Assembly: GCA_977006965.1 (NCBI GenBank)
Contig: OZ345368.1
Location: forward strand, 558,001-622,000
Direction: 5' to 3'
Length of the DNA: 64,000 nt
Source: Phymatolithon calcareum
Taxonomy: Eukaryota > Rhodophyta > Florideophyceae > Hapalidiales
Shown here in pieces: positions 43,686-55,330 of this stretch. The position numbers and the translations under genes were made by a program. The notes beneath the pieces were generated by a model that searched no databases, was not told the DNA's origin, and saw nothing but the letters and a program-made list of their open reading frames with translations. Within the stretch, counting starts at the first letter, position 1. Each line of letters starts with the position of its first letter.

Positions 43686-45900
43686 CTAGAAACACTTCGA
43701 GGGCCTAAGCTTCTTCCATTCTAAATTATTTGCTGCGAGTTTAACTGCTGCTTGCACTTCGAGGTCTGGGACGTCGCCAATGATTGACTCTGGGGTTGGC
43801 CGGACGCAGTGAATTAGCACTTGACGAACTAAACAACTTTCGACCATCCTAAGGATTTGTCCGAGCCGCCTCCATCGTATTTCTCTGGCACACAATGCCA
43901 CATCGATAGTGGGGTTCTTAGACTCGTCGGCAATTGGTCCTCCCGATGTTCTGGAGAACTTGGTGCCTGTGGATCTGAGATTTGTCCTAACACTTTCAGT
44001 GAGCTTCCATGATTCGTAACCGTAGAGAAGAAGCGCAGGATACGTAATCTGAGATCGTGGGATAGTGATTAACGGGTACCATCGAGCCTCCTTCGGCGGA
44101 CTGCAGTACTTCCAGATACTTGAAGTTTCTCATGTTGCCCAATTCTGCTGTTCCCACGCGAACGCGATCTATGGCTGTTTGTGCTGCAATCCGTTTTGCG
44201 TCCTTGAGAAGATTGTATGTCAAGGACCCTGCGCGCGATGCGACCTTTGGATGTGGAAAGTCTAAAAGACCTCAGTGCTCTCTTGTTAGGCAGAATGGTT
44301 CACGCGGTTCACCTTCGAAAATTTCAACGGATACAAGCATCTTTTTCGTGTCATTTACTCGGAACACGGTGGCCAAGTGCCGCTCAAATCGGCCGAGATC
44401 ATCCCATTTTCGGATTGCGATCTTAGCACCCACTGGTTGGCATTGTTGCATAGGATAATCAATGAAAGGCGGGAAGGGTTTGCAATGCAGGCGTCGGTGC
44501 GTCGCTAGAGATTTTTCGTGTGGAAACTTCCTGTGGAAATCTGCGCACTTGTACGTTAAGTCCATAGCCTCCACATCTTCCTCCGATTTTCGCGTAAATC
44601 TCTTTGCTTTCTGAATGTGCTGCACAAAACTCTTGTGGGAGGCGATAACTAGGCCCCCTTCTGAGCTTGCGTCTGGATATAAAATAGAGAGCCTTTCTGT
44701 GCGGTTGTGAATCGCGCAGGATGGTACACTGTTTCGGTCGGGTTGTCCCCTGGCGGAAAGCCGAGGGAGGCGCTAAGCGCCGACCTTTATAGAAAAAACA
44801 TTGGATCAAAAGATGACTTGGCAGTATGAAAATTGGATCAATGGAAGAATCTGGATGCCGCTTCGTGGCTTCCTAGCCCGCCGCAGGCGCCGCCACTGTA
44901 ATGCTTACAGTGTACGCAATGCAGTGTAGGCGGTCTTAGTATTGTATCTACGAAATATGCCTTCTAGGGCAACGATGAAGCAGAGGAGACTTATTATGTC
45001 GCCCTTCAGCACACCTCTTCTATGCGCACCCTTCTGCAGAGGGCATGCGCTCTGCTGCGTCATCGGATGCGAACTGTGACAGTTGCTGTAGCGTACACTC
45101 GTCAGATCAACCGAACGTATATCTCAGGGAAATTGGAGCTTCGAAGAGATGAGATGAAAAAGTCATAGTCGATACTGCCAAAAGCCTTTTTGAAGTCGGA
45201 TAGAGGTCACCGTCTTCTTGTAGGAGCCAATGTATAGTTCACACCAGGATACACGTACTCTCTGGCCTTCCACATCTTTGTCTGATCCAGCTTGCGAGTC
45301 GGACAGTCGCTGCTCAATAAAGGGAGCCACACGCTGCAGAAGGCACCGTGAGAAGATTTTGAGAGTGTGGAAAAGCAGGTATATTGCTCAAGAATTCTTC
45401 TGTCTTCGTTTGGTCCTCTCGTTTGTACCATCAATAGGTTTCGCGCGATTTGATCAGAGAGGATCCTTTTCGACTCCCAGATATCCTGTAATAGTGCGAT
45501 CAACTCGCATGTTGCTGCCTCCGAGGCTTTGTATATCTCCACGGGGACATCATCCGGTCCGATAGCCCGTCTTATTTGCCTCTCGTCGGTGCTTTCCTTG
45601 ACCAGAAGTTTCTAATGCCGAGAGCGGGGAAGTTTCTGACAAATTTTGAGAGCTGTGTGGTACATTGGTGCCGCTGGGCTTCTCAATTTTTGCTTGAAAG
45701 AAGTTCGCCCACTTCTCCTGTGCATCGTCTGCCGATGTTATCGGGTCTCCAGAAGCCGTTTACGAGGTCTAGGAGAATTTTACGCTGATGAAATATCCAG
45801 AGAGGCACTTCGTGATCAGTGATCTGCGAACATGATGGCCAGAAGAGCTTGATTCCTCCACCTGTCTAACTGGAAGCTCTATGTGTTCCTTATAGTCTCG
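43686..45900 (-). pseudogene. LINE L reverse transcriptase and C-terminal remnants
   Basis: Minus-strand pieces: EIYKASEAATCELIALLQDI and DFKKAFGSIDYD (RT palm) at 45542-45170; after repeat J4, a motif YKCADFHRKF then SLATHRRLHC near 44560-44490, like a C2H2 finger lacking one Cys; NFKYLEVLQSAEGGS (thumb) near 44110; LLLYGYESW near 44020; and REIRWRRLGQILRM near 43870. Stops and frameshifts abound. The catalytic ADD box was not located, because it falls in the damaged part. Confidence 0.72.
44698..44935 (+). mobile_element. Repeat J copy 4, truncated
   Basis: Starts TGTGCGGTTGTGAATCGC and matches J2 through the GGCGCTAAGCGCC hairpin and GCCCGCCGCAGGCGCC. It loses the last third after GCTTACAGTGTACGCA. 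Confidence 0.72.
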
Positions 45901-46169
45901 TCTGCATTAAATTTTCAGTTCTCGGGACATTTTATTCCTATCGACCTCGCACATGTAGGGCCCCTTAGTTTCGAAAATCTGAAGAGTGTGTGAGAAAGGT
46001 GCCCAGTGTTTTCCTTGGAAAGACGCTTCACGTGTGGGAGCTTGTCTTTTGCGCTGGTGATGGGGTGCCTGAGGCGCTCCCACTTGGATTCGACGTCGAG
46101 AACGGACAGACCTGTTTCCAGGGCCGCGCTTATTCTCTCTTTGAAAGTTTTAGTGGGATCTTGAACTTC

Positions 46170-47480
46170 TCATTGGCCACTAAAGAGTAGTGCGCTGAAG
46201 TGTTTCGGAGGTACAGAGGTTGTTGACGTGTTCTGATGTTCGAAAATGGCTGAGACCAGAGCGTGATCATATCTACCTTGTCCGAAGCGCCACATACTGG
46301 GGCCTAATGCCACTGTACAAGATCTGACTGATGAGGACCATCTCTCAGACACCATTATGTAGTCAAGATGTGACGGGGCCAGGGTCGGCACCTTGTTGAT
46401 GTATGTGCATGGGGCTCTCCTATTTGCGGGCTGGAAGAAAGTTTGACATCGCCCTCATCCTGAGTGCGGACATGAAACGAATGGCTTATTCAGGGGTTGA
46501 TTTAGCCGGTGGGAGTACTCTATTCACAATAAGACTCTTAGTTTCTTTACTTATTTTCAATCGTTGGTTACTCGTCCCCCTCCGGTCCGCTAGTCGGTAT
46601 CCGGGTGGAGCTTATATAGACATTCCATATTTTCTCTATCATAACATATGAGCACGAAAATGGCACATTCACATTTTCGGGGTCTATCTAGAAAGCTCTA
46701 GTAGGTTTCTAGAAGTTTCCAGAGAGTTCTATTTCATGTTCCAGATGTTTCTGGAAAGTTCGAATAGTTTCTAGATGCTTCTACAAGTTTCTACAAGTTT
46801 CTAACTGGGTTCTAGATCTTTCTAAAAGGATCAATATAAAAATAGATCTAGAGCATTTTCGATCAACTTACAGTACATTACAAATTACAGCTCCCTACAA
46901 TACAGAAATACGTGAGTATATCATACAGCTGTATACGTTTGTTACAGGACATTAGCTTCTCGAGATATCTTCCGCCATCATCAGCTTTAGTGTGTATGCA
47001 CCACTTGCCCACAAGGTTTTCCATATGTCTCCGAAGTCCAGAGTTAAATTCGCCGAGCAAGATGATGGCGTCTCGCTGCGGGACCTTTTCCAGTATTCTT
47101 TCAAGCTGGCAGTACGTGTCCACTTTTGCAGGTTCCGTTCGTCCTTTGTGCGGTATGTACACGCAGATTACGAACAGATTGAACGGTCGGCCGCAGAGGC
47201 GAGAAAAAACGGCTTCCGAAAGGTGCGGAGTGCGTGACGGCGCTTTTCGCTCTCGGCGAGAGAGTGCTACAGCAGCCAGGATAACGGTCTGTAGCAGGTG
47301 CTCGATCCAAGTAGATGGCGTTTGAGTCAGAGTTCCATCCATGGGTCTCTGTGAGTCACAGGATGTCGTATCTCATATCTTTGCAGATGCTCATCGTAAC
47401 GATCGAGAGATCCCCGCAGTCCCATGTCGCAATGCGACGCTTAGTGGAGAAACGTATCGGAAACACAGTGATGGAAGTCC
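46170..47480 (-). pseudogene. LINE L AP-endonuclease, split
   Basis: Read on the minus strand: RRIATWDCGDLS and MRYDIL, stop, LTETHGWN (47450-47345), then LFVICVYIPHKGRTEPAKVD, AIILLGEFNSGLRRHMENLV and DDGGRYLEKLMSCNKR up to about 46925. After the insert come TFFQPANRRAPCTYINK and SHLDYIMVSERWSSSV, RYDHALV (about 46440-46240). These are the conserved blocks of LINE apurinic endonucleases (LTETH, LLGDFN, LDYI, SDH), here partly altered (GEFN, YDH). Confidence 0.82.
46450..46915 (+). promoter_or_regulatory. Insert with heat-shock-element array and TATA box
   Basis: This segment interrupts the LINE L endonuclease. At 46707-46729 five alternating pentamers read TTCtaGAAgtTTCcaGAGagTTC, and at 46749-46761 TTCtgGAAagTTC. 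More single TTC and GAA units follow to 46820. CAATATAAAAATAG, a TATA-like box, lies at 46832-46845, about 10 bp after the array. This is the plan of a heat-shock promoter reading plus. It may be an LTR; ends and target duplication were not resolved. Confidence 0.6.
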
Positions 47481-47489
47481 TGACCCAAG

Positions 47490-48960
47490 TCAAATAATGG
47501 GGTAGTATTGCTGAGCCGCTGAAAGAGACAGGCCTAGCCTAAATGTACAACGTCTTTGAAAGTGCGAAGTAGGATAAACAAGGATGTGAGTCGGATCGAT
47601 CCCTGGAACGACATGCAGCCAGTACAAGGGCGCGTGCAAGACACTATGCATCCAGCAAAAGCGTATGCTTGGGAATGGTATCGAGGCCTGGCGTAGACGG
47701 AAGAACTTCGAAATCGAGAATGCCCAAACGTTTGAACAGTTCCGACGTCTGCACCTTGTTCAACCCAGCTTACCAAGTGGATCTGACAGTTGGTACCTAA
47801 ACTCTGCAAAGACCCCATCAAAAGTCAATCACTAAGAAGAAGATAGCACAATACACGTCACGGAGGCACTCTTTTGCCGTGAGGACCGACTTGAAGGAGG
47901 GCTACCGCTACTTGGAAGTGGGACTCAGGAACGGAACGCCACACTTATCATAATGAAGGATCAGAACATCCAGCCCATGAAGCTAAAGACAATTCCCTGT
48001 CTGATGTCCCGGAGAAAGAGACAAGTCCAGAAAGTCCTATCGCAATATCGGAGGATTTCAAACTGGAGAATTGCAACGATGAATGTAGGTGGATCTCCGG
48101 AGACCCCGAAGTACCTACAAAGGATGGTGAAATACCATGGAGTCGACGTAATTGGACTTACAGAAACACACATGAGGCCGAAAGCACGAATCCGCACTGG
48201 ACTGTTCATAATGAACGCCCCGAGACCTGTTCAAGTCACCAAAGAAGAACCTGTATGCCACAGTGACTCAAGGAGAGGGCGCGAGTCCGCTCGAAAATTT
48301 GGAGGAGTCTCTCTAGTTTTCGAACAGGATAGAGAGCCAAGCTTAAATTTAAGTATGAAAAGATACACTTCCAAATCATCATCGCAGAACTTGGAAGTCT
48401 TAAAATTGGTGTGGTATATATGTTACGAAAGTATACGCGACAGGAAAACGAGGAATGTCCAAAAGATATCACTAGGCACGCAAGAGGGAAAGCCATCATG
48501 TGTGGCGACTGGAATGCAAGAAAAGGTTCTGGGACCAACAAACCAACAGAAGAGGAAACCAAGTCGTAAAGTAGGCAGAACAGAAAGGATTCGATATACG
48601 TATCAGCAAGGGCGCGATATTTCAGTAAAAGAAATACAGCAGCAATATTGACTTCTATGTCACCAAAGGAATATCGAGCTATACTCCAAACTCATCAGGA
48701 AATATTTTCTGAGGGAGTGCACAACACAGACCGGTTTGCACATGTCTCATAATCAGGCAGGAAAACGTGGCTAACCAGTCCAAGAGTCCAGTGAGTGTAC
48801 GGGGCTGGGCGGACACCAGAACGAAAGTCTTAACAAAAGAGCAAAGTCAAGCACTTATTCAAGATCTCCAGAGACATCCCACCGCGGAACAAGTAGAGGA
48901 TATCTACAAGAAAATAGTGGATATCGGCTGGAAAAATTGACAGAAGACGAAGAAAGGGGG
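47490..48960 (+). pseudogene. LINE M, ORF1 end and endonuclease
   Basis: Decayed sequence (AWRRRKNFEIENAQTFEQF near 47690) precedes an endonuclease frame from 47953: NWRIATMNVGGSPETPKYLQ, GVDVIGLTETHMRPKAR, GGVSLVFEQDREP and, in another phase, KAIMCGDWNARKGSG. It then runs through HPTAEQVEDIYKKIVDIGW near 48880-48940, the linker before the RT. The element is interrupted here by the hAT transposon and resumes near 52630. Confidence 0.75.
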
Positions 48961-48984
48961 CCGCTTTTCCAATGCACCGCCGGG

Positions 48985-51900
48985 CCACGGGGTTCCCCGC
49001 AGGGCTGTAGATCGAGAAGGGTATAATGCTAACCCTCGGTGTGGTATCATAAAATGTGTTGATGGGTAGTTTTTATCAAATGTGTGCCCTTTTTTGATAC
49101 GGGTACCTACCCGTTCGAAATGCCGTCCTTTGTTAGGGGCACGGGTTTGGATTGATTTGGATAGAAAATTTGATACGGGTACTTGGAGTATCAATTGTGT
49201 CCGTACCCGCGGGTATACCGCTTAAAGTCTGATTTCGCAGCAGCTTAGATGTATTGTACGTATCAAAGCTGCAGCATGCTGTAGTCCGAGTGCGGCTAAA
49301 ACCTGATACAGTAACTTTACAGTATTATTTGATACTGTACAGTATTGTTTGGTGTTAGCCACGCCCGGATTATACGCTTGCAAGTACGTAGCCTTGTACA
49401 GCAGGTTTTGTTGATTGCCTGCAGCTCAACATTTTTGTACCACGATCTTGATTGTCTATAGGTAGAGCGTGCACCCAATAGCAATGAGAGTGTAACGGGG
49501 ACGTAAAGAGTACTCATAATTGCCATATTTAAACATTAACGGATACTTGGGGTTAGTTTAACGATCCTTTACTAAAACATAGTTAATCGGATCCCACATC
49601 TCTCCATTCTCTGACTCCATGACTATTACGTTACACACGAACGATGTCTTCAAAAAGTTATATCGTAGTCGCGAGAAAGCGAACTAATCTGTAAGAATGT
49701 GGAAATCATTAAACGGCCATGGTGATTATACCATTTATCGCCGTGCGTGCAAATGTAACCGTTGTATAGCTGTTGAGGGAAATAATTGAAGATCTGGCTA
49801 GAATAGTTAATACCGCAGGACCCCTTGTGCCTATCTATACCTACAACTCGCCACACGACATCTGACAATGAGCAATCAAACAAGACTTCACCCTTAGCAG
49901 AGACCACAACGATCTATCCTACCAACGATGTCCTGCGCTCCAACAAATCCGGAGACCTCTTCGCAAGATTCCGGAGATGTCGAAGTATCAGACTTGCAGA
50001 ATCTCATCGACATGGCTAGGAAATGGAAGGCGCTATCCTGCAATCAGAAGACAGCATCATGTTGGGCATTTTTCTTTACGCCGAGACTAGAAGATTCTGA
50101 ATCGATGCCTTTGGAGATTAATCTCCAATGCTGGCTATGTTCCACCACCATGCCGCATACATCAAAAGGCAAAATCTCATGGAAGCAGAAGTTCGGGACA
50201 AAATCGTTTCTTCAACATGCACGGGCGATTCAAGGCGACCTTTATCAAAAGTACGAAGCACATCTGAACAACGAAGAAACGTCGAAGAAACGGAAGAGGA
50301 CGAATCATATCAGCAACTTGCGTGCCTTCTGGAAGGAACAAGAGACCACGCCGTACCCTCGCGATAATAAGAAGCAACGTTGATTTGAGCGGAATGTTGG
50401 GCTGATTGTGGGAAAAGGGCTCCTTCCGATGTTCGTTGTCGATAGTCCTTGGTTTAATCGCCTGATTTTCCAAGCTGACTCTCGTCTACAAATACCAACC
50501 AGGCGCTGGCTCAAAGAAGTCATCCTAGCTGATCTGAAAAAGGAAGGAGATCAGAACTGCTTTGACGAAGTCAAGGCGTGTCCTGCTGTCACTTTAACTT
50601 TCGATTTGTGGATGTCTCATGGATCTAAAGACATATTCTCGGTCATATGTCATACAGTCAGTCAAGACTTTACACGCAGCTCCTTCCAAGTCGGTCTCCT
50701 CCAAATGGACGGAACGAACGGATCTATTATCGCGACTGAGCTGAACCGTATCATCTCAAAATACAATATTTCTTCAAAAGTTATGGCGTATGTATTTGAC
50801 GGAGGCTCATATCTCCGAACATGCCAACAGTCATTATCCGGACTTGTCACTTGTGATATTCTCGGGATAGATGAGCCTAAGCATGGACGATGCCTGGCCC
50901 ACATACTGAGTACCGCAATCAGTAAGGCCATCGGACCAGACAGTAGTGCGGATGCTGGGATCGCCTGTTTTAAATACAAGGACGTGAGGAAGAAGTTACA
51001 AAGCGTCATCACGTGGACGAAGAAGTCAGGCAAAGGGGCACGGGAATGGAGCGCCTCTTGTTTGAAGGCACAGATCAAGCCGAAGAAGTTGTACACGCCT
51101 GTGAAGACGCGATTTGGAAGTGTTGTGATGATGTTCATGCGCCTTTTGGAATACCGGAAAGCCATCGATATCTGCTATGGAGACTCGGAGAGCCCTGCTC
51201 TTCAGAGTCGCTGCCCGTCGGAAACAGACTGGAGCGTGGTCAAGGCTGTTTTGCATGCTACAAAGCCAATTTTCTTCAGATGTATCGAAAATCAAGGCGC
51301 AAGGCATTGGCTATTATCGGATGCTGTCCGCTCTATTGTGGAAGTAAGCAATGATCTTCGAAGAATATCCCGGGACAATTCGGCACTTGAAAACTCTCTT
51401 GGCATGAATACACTAGAAGGGGCATTGGCAAGTTTTAAGGCTAGCATGGCCATGGCTTCACAAACATATATAAGTGCTCATTTACAGTTCTTGAATAACT
51501 ATGACACTGCTGGTGCGCACTATATCCTCGCCCTCATGTTGGATCCTAGGACTATGTCCTTGAAGTGCGTGAAAGATTTTCGTGAAGGATCAAGCATGGA
51601 AAGGACTAGAGGAATCATTCGCAACTATCAAGACTATCTCATTGAACGAATGAAGAGCATATACAACGCAAGGGTCAGCAGACCCGCAGAAGATGAAATG
51701 CTCGACACTGATACACTTGAGATTTATGGCGATGATACCAACACATGCCACTCCCAGCAGGTCGATCTACAATTAAGATCAGAGCTTCGCGGATATCAGA
51801 GAGCCTGCTCTACTTTCGGCAAGGACTCTGATGTACTACAATGGATTGGAGCACAGCGACAGCATTTCCCTAACGTCGTTTTGCTTGCACAGTGCATTTT

Positions 51901-52600
51901 TTCTATTCCAGGTTCTCAGATTGAGAACGAAAGAGTTTTCTCTGTGGCGGGGCTGATCTCGAAGAATCGGAGGAGCAACATTGGAATTGACTCGTTGAAT
52001 ATGATCACTGGAATTTATTGCAACGTGGAGGGCGATCCTTTACATGGTTTCAAAAGAGACAAGATTCCCGTTGTGATTGGCAATATGATTGACACGGAAA
52101 TAGAATTAGACGGTGATGCTGGCGACAGTAGTGATACCGATTGAAATAATCAATTGGTTCGATAAAAATTGAAACAAGTCGACTTCACAAAAATCTAGAG
52201 TCTTTTGAAATTAAAGGGGGGATCCCCCAGTTTTGGACAAATATCAAACAAATTTAAAAAAAATTGAGATCTTTGAAAACAAATTTGACCTGTTTTATTT
52301 CGGAAAGCTGGCCGTTGCAATATCCTGATTACAGCTAAAATGCACTGAATTTTTTTAAAATTTGTTTGATATGTGTCCAAAACTGGGGCACCTCCCCTTT
52401 TAATTGGGTTGTCCAAGCACGAGTTCCATGTGCTATGAGTTGGAAGAGGGCGGGTATTGGGCTCCCCGCGGGTTGTTCTTCGCAGAGGCAATGGGGCACG
52501 GGTAATCAAAAATTATGAAGATTCAAATATACGGGTGGAGGGGCCCTGTTTTAAAAAATTTTTCGCGGGTAGCTCGCAAAAACAAAGTACCCGTACGACT
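48985..52600 (+). mobile_element. hAT-family DNA transposon in LINE M
   Basis: Splits LINE M between its endonuclease and RT. It contains a nearly complete hAT transposase. ACGGGTA and its complement recur near both ends (49098-49215 and 52497-52600), as subterminal transposase-binding repeats do. CAGGGC motifs occur near 49002 and, reversed, near 52550, but I could not define exact termini or the expected 8-bp duplication, so the limits are approximate. Confidence 0.7.
49928..52144 (+). pseudogene. hAT transposase, one in-frame TGA
   Basis: A single frame of about 738 codons runs from 49928 to 52144, broken only by TGA at 50381-50383. The N-terminal part has a BED-like zinc finger (CWLC then FLQHARAIQ). 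The core shows VTLTFDLWMSHGSKDIFSV (first Asp), VMAYVFDGGSYLRTC (second Asp region) and GRCLAHILSTAIS. The C-terminal hAT dimerisation domain shows HFPNVVLLAQCIFSIPGSQI and NERVFSVAGLISKNRRSNIG. TGA in CGT-TGA-TTT could come from CGA by a CpG transition. Apart from that stop the protein looks whole, so it decayed recently or is read through. The second piece has no clear ATG near its start. Confidence 0.85.
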
Positions 52601-53100
52601 GTGGTGAAGACCTTGTGTGACCCTTGGAGAGTGAAAAATCGAATTCCCGTGCGCTACAAGCCGTTCTGGAGTACTGAACTGGAAAAAATGGCCCTCAAGC
52701 GAAAGAAAATCTAGAAAAGAGCTAGATTAGCTCAATCACCCGAAGACTGGGGCCGGTACCACGAATGGAAGTATCATGTGAGAACCAAAATCAACCTGCG
52801 AAAGAGCGAGCAGTACTAGGAGTATATCTCTGAACTCGAAGAGAAGGATGTTCCAGCCGCATTGAAGCTTCTGGCCAAGATGAAGATAGAAAGGAGAACA
52901 ACTCGAAACTAGATAGTTGGAAGACCAATGAACCATGCGTTATTCTCGGCACACATATTGAGAACTCTCCACAGCGCCGAAAAGTGGCAACCTGGCCCCA
53001 GGAAGTTCCTCTGGCCTGAAGGCATGAAGGAGTCAATCGAAGAGGCCATCGGAAAGTCCCCAACTGGAGAAGCCTCAGGTATGGTCTAGTGTCTATTTGA
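52601..53100 (+). pseudogene. LINE M continued, linker before RT
   Basis: RIPVRYKPFWSTELEKMALK, then stop-interrupted ARLAQSPEDWGRYHEWKYHV, then LEEKDVPAALKLLAKMKIER and FLWPEGMKESIEEAIGKSPT, the text that precedes RT in LINE ORF2. It fades near 53095 before any palm motif. Confidence 0.7.
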
Positions 53101-54769
53101 CGAACCCCCTCAATTGACGGGCGATTTAAAAGCTCGTAAAAATCCACAAAGCAAATTCAAAACAGCTCGCTCACGCCATATTCTACCTTCTGTGTGAGGA
53201 GTATCCACATTACTACCTTAATATCGCTTCGTTCGGCGCTAGCAAAAAAATATGTTCGTCACTCCGAAGTACCAGACCGGCCATTCCGCGAAAAAGAGAC
53301 CGGCCCGCGCGCAGTCGGTACATCAGTACACATTGAGGCAGCACCAGTGCCGGGTCTCGTAGAGTGCTCTAGACTATACGGAGCATTTTCGAAGTCCAAT
53401 AAGATGAACGGTATGGTTCTATAGGTACTCGCGGCAAAAGTCAATGGTCGCACGAGCATGTCACTTCGCGTGAAATGGGTCCTAATTCTTCATCTTTTGA
53501 AGAAGACTGAGATTATGACAGTCAGTATTGTCAACGTCAGGCTGGGAACACTGACTATGTCATTTAAGACGCTCACCAGCTAGAACCGCGCCAACACCGG
53601 CGAAGCGCGGTATCGCATAGGCCTGCTTACAATACTCATCGTCGCCAATATTCATCGCGAAACGCCAGTTTATCATCTACAGTCACGATCACATGCGCGT
53701 CAGAAGAACACAGAAGCTTCGATGCAAACTTCAGAAGCTCTAAACACTTCTTCCGGGCTCTCTCGCCAGCCTCTTGCAGGGCCCTTGCGAACAACTATCG
53801 CACCGGGAACTTGATCTCATCACGCCCGACCGCGAGCCAAATACTGGCTTTCATGGGGTGCCATGGTACAAGAAGAAAGCTCTATGTCCGTTTGAGGGAC
53901 GATGTTCATTAAGATTTTCGAAATACTCATCCCAATGGTAAGGGTAGAGTTCGTCGCTGAGAGCACTTTCTGAAAGTCTACCAGGCCGAAGAAGTATCTC
54001 CCCGGCCCTTTTCTTCGAAAACTGCGATGCTATCCGAATACCTCCGTTGGATTTCCTTCAGCGTGCAACCAAGGGGAAAAGGCGACTTGTAGTTCGCGCA
54101 GTACCGCTGTTCGTTCGGCCAAGATTCTGTTGATGCCATGAGAAACCACACTGTGTCAAAGAGATTTTGAAGGCCCACGGTTTAGCAGTTCTGTGCCATC
54201 TTGTGGCCGCATACTCCTGTATAAGGCACGTTATATGTGCGAATTCATACTGGACGAGTGCTAAATGTCCAGAGATTCAATAAGTGCGCCTATAGTTCAT
54301 AGGGGTCATCAAACTTTTCTGGCAATTTACGTGGTTGTTAGCTGGCTCTTGTTTTCTGGTGCCCATGCAGATTGCCAGCAGCACATGAGGCATCGAAGGT
54401 ATTCTGAAGTGCCGTGCGAGTAACTCACTGATAACATATGACGCGAGCGTTACATAACTACGTTCAGTCGCCGCAGAAGGTATATTTGCATTCGAGAGAG
54501 GTGTTGGAAGCCACTTTATACCAAACAAAAGGAAAAGGATGACTTCGGATGTCATGAGGACTTCATTTGTTGTGCATAGCAACTGCTGAGTTAGTAATTC
54601 AAGACGTCGACTCTCGTGTGCTCCACATGTAATAGAATTGACAGTGGCGCAGCGTACATTTGCGATACTTCTATTGTTAGGAACTGCTTCACTAAGCATG
54701 CTGAAGACATCTATGAGCTTGGGCGAAAGAAAGAAAGTTCCTGGAGGAACCGCCAGAGAGAAGAAACTC
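53101..54769. other. No confident gene
   Basis: Sequence unlike the neighbouring LINEs. On the minus strand 54740-54277 an open stretch reads RRLELLTQQLLCTTNEVLMT and VTLASYVISELLARHFRIP and could be a small gene or exon, but it has no motif I recognise and no clear start of its own. Confidence 0.3.
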
Positions 54770-55330
54770 AGAAGAGCTTCAAGCCACATGTAATGACGTC
54801 GCAGAGATGGGAACCAGAGAACCGTTTGATGAAGTGATGAAGCACAAAGTAGCGAACCAATCTGCAGAAACACTTCCATCAACATTGCTGACAAAGGAAG
54901 GAGAGAGCCTTGAATCGAAGAGAAAAAGGAAAATTCCGTTCGACAAGACAAGAGAACTCCCCGCAATACTTAAATTTCCACAACTGAAACACAGGCAATT
55001 GGCGGTTCGTACACCTTTGGAAGATTTCCCCAGATGTCTACAACAATGATGGCAGACAGATTCGGCGAAAAAGTCAAACAGCACATGGAGATCCTGGATC
55101 GCAACTTTTCAGTCTTTCAACTCAAGGAAGAATACAGAGTCGCAACTGAGAAGGCTTTAGATGACATTTTGCTCTTCATCAAAAGCATCATCGAGAGTAT
55201 GCAGAATAAAGAAGACCTGTACTGAAAGAAGAAGCGACGCCTCGAAAACTGCTACGAAGAGCTATTAAATGCAACCGAGTACATACTAGGGGCTCTGAAG
55301 AATACCAGACATAAGAGTAGAGCCGCCCTA
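54770..55330 (+). pseudogene. LINE F C-terminal fragment
   Basis: MGTREPFDEVMKH, RKRKIPFDKTRELPAILKFP and KHRQLAV (54807-55050), then, in another phase, MADRFGEKVKQHMEILDRN to a stop at 55225. It matches 58343-58762. A direct join to LINE E follows. Confidence 0.8.

Larger units (their letters stand above)
43655..47480 (-). mobile_element. LINE L, antisense, with two insertions
   Basis: On the minus strand the order is endonuclease, RT, zinc-finger-like insert, thumb and C-terminal region, ending in an AATG-repeat tail (ATTCATTCATTC on the plus strand near 43650). It is a different lineage from LINE C to H: the C-terminal text LRYPALLLYGYESWKLTESV is of the common LLYGxExW kind. Repeat J4 (44698-44935) and a promoter-like insert (about 46450-46915) interrupt it. 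Confidence 0.8.

Noticed and set aside
48985-49010. CAGGGC as the exact hAT left end
   Set aside because: A matching right end exists only roughly and no 8-bp duplication was found, so exact termini are not claimed.
54277-54966. 229-codon minus-strand ORF
   Set aside because: Its first third is the antisense of LINE F coding sequence, so the frame as a whole is not a gene; only the last part remains an open question.
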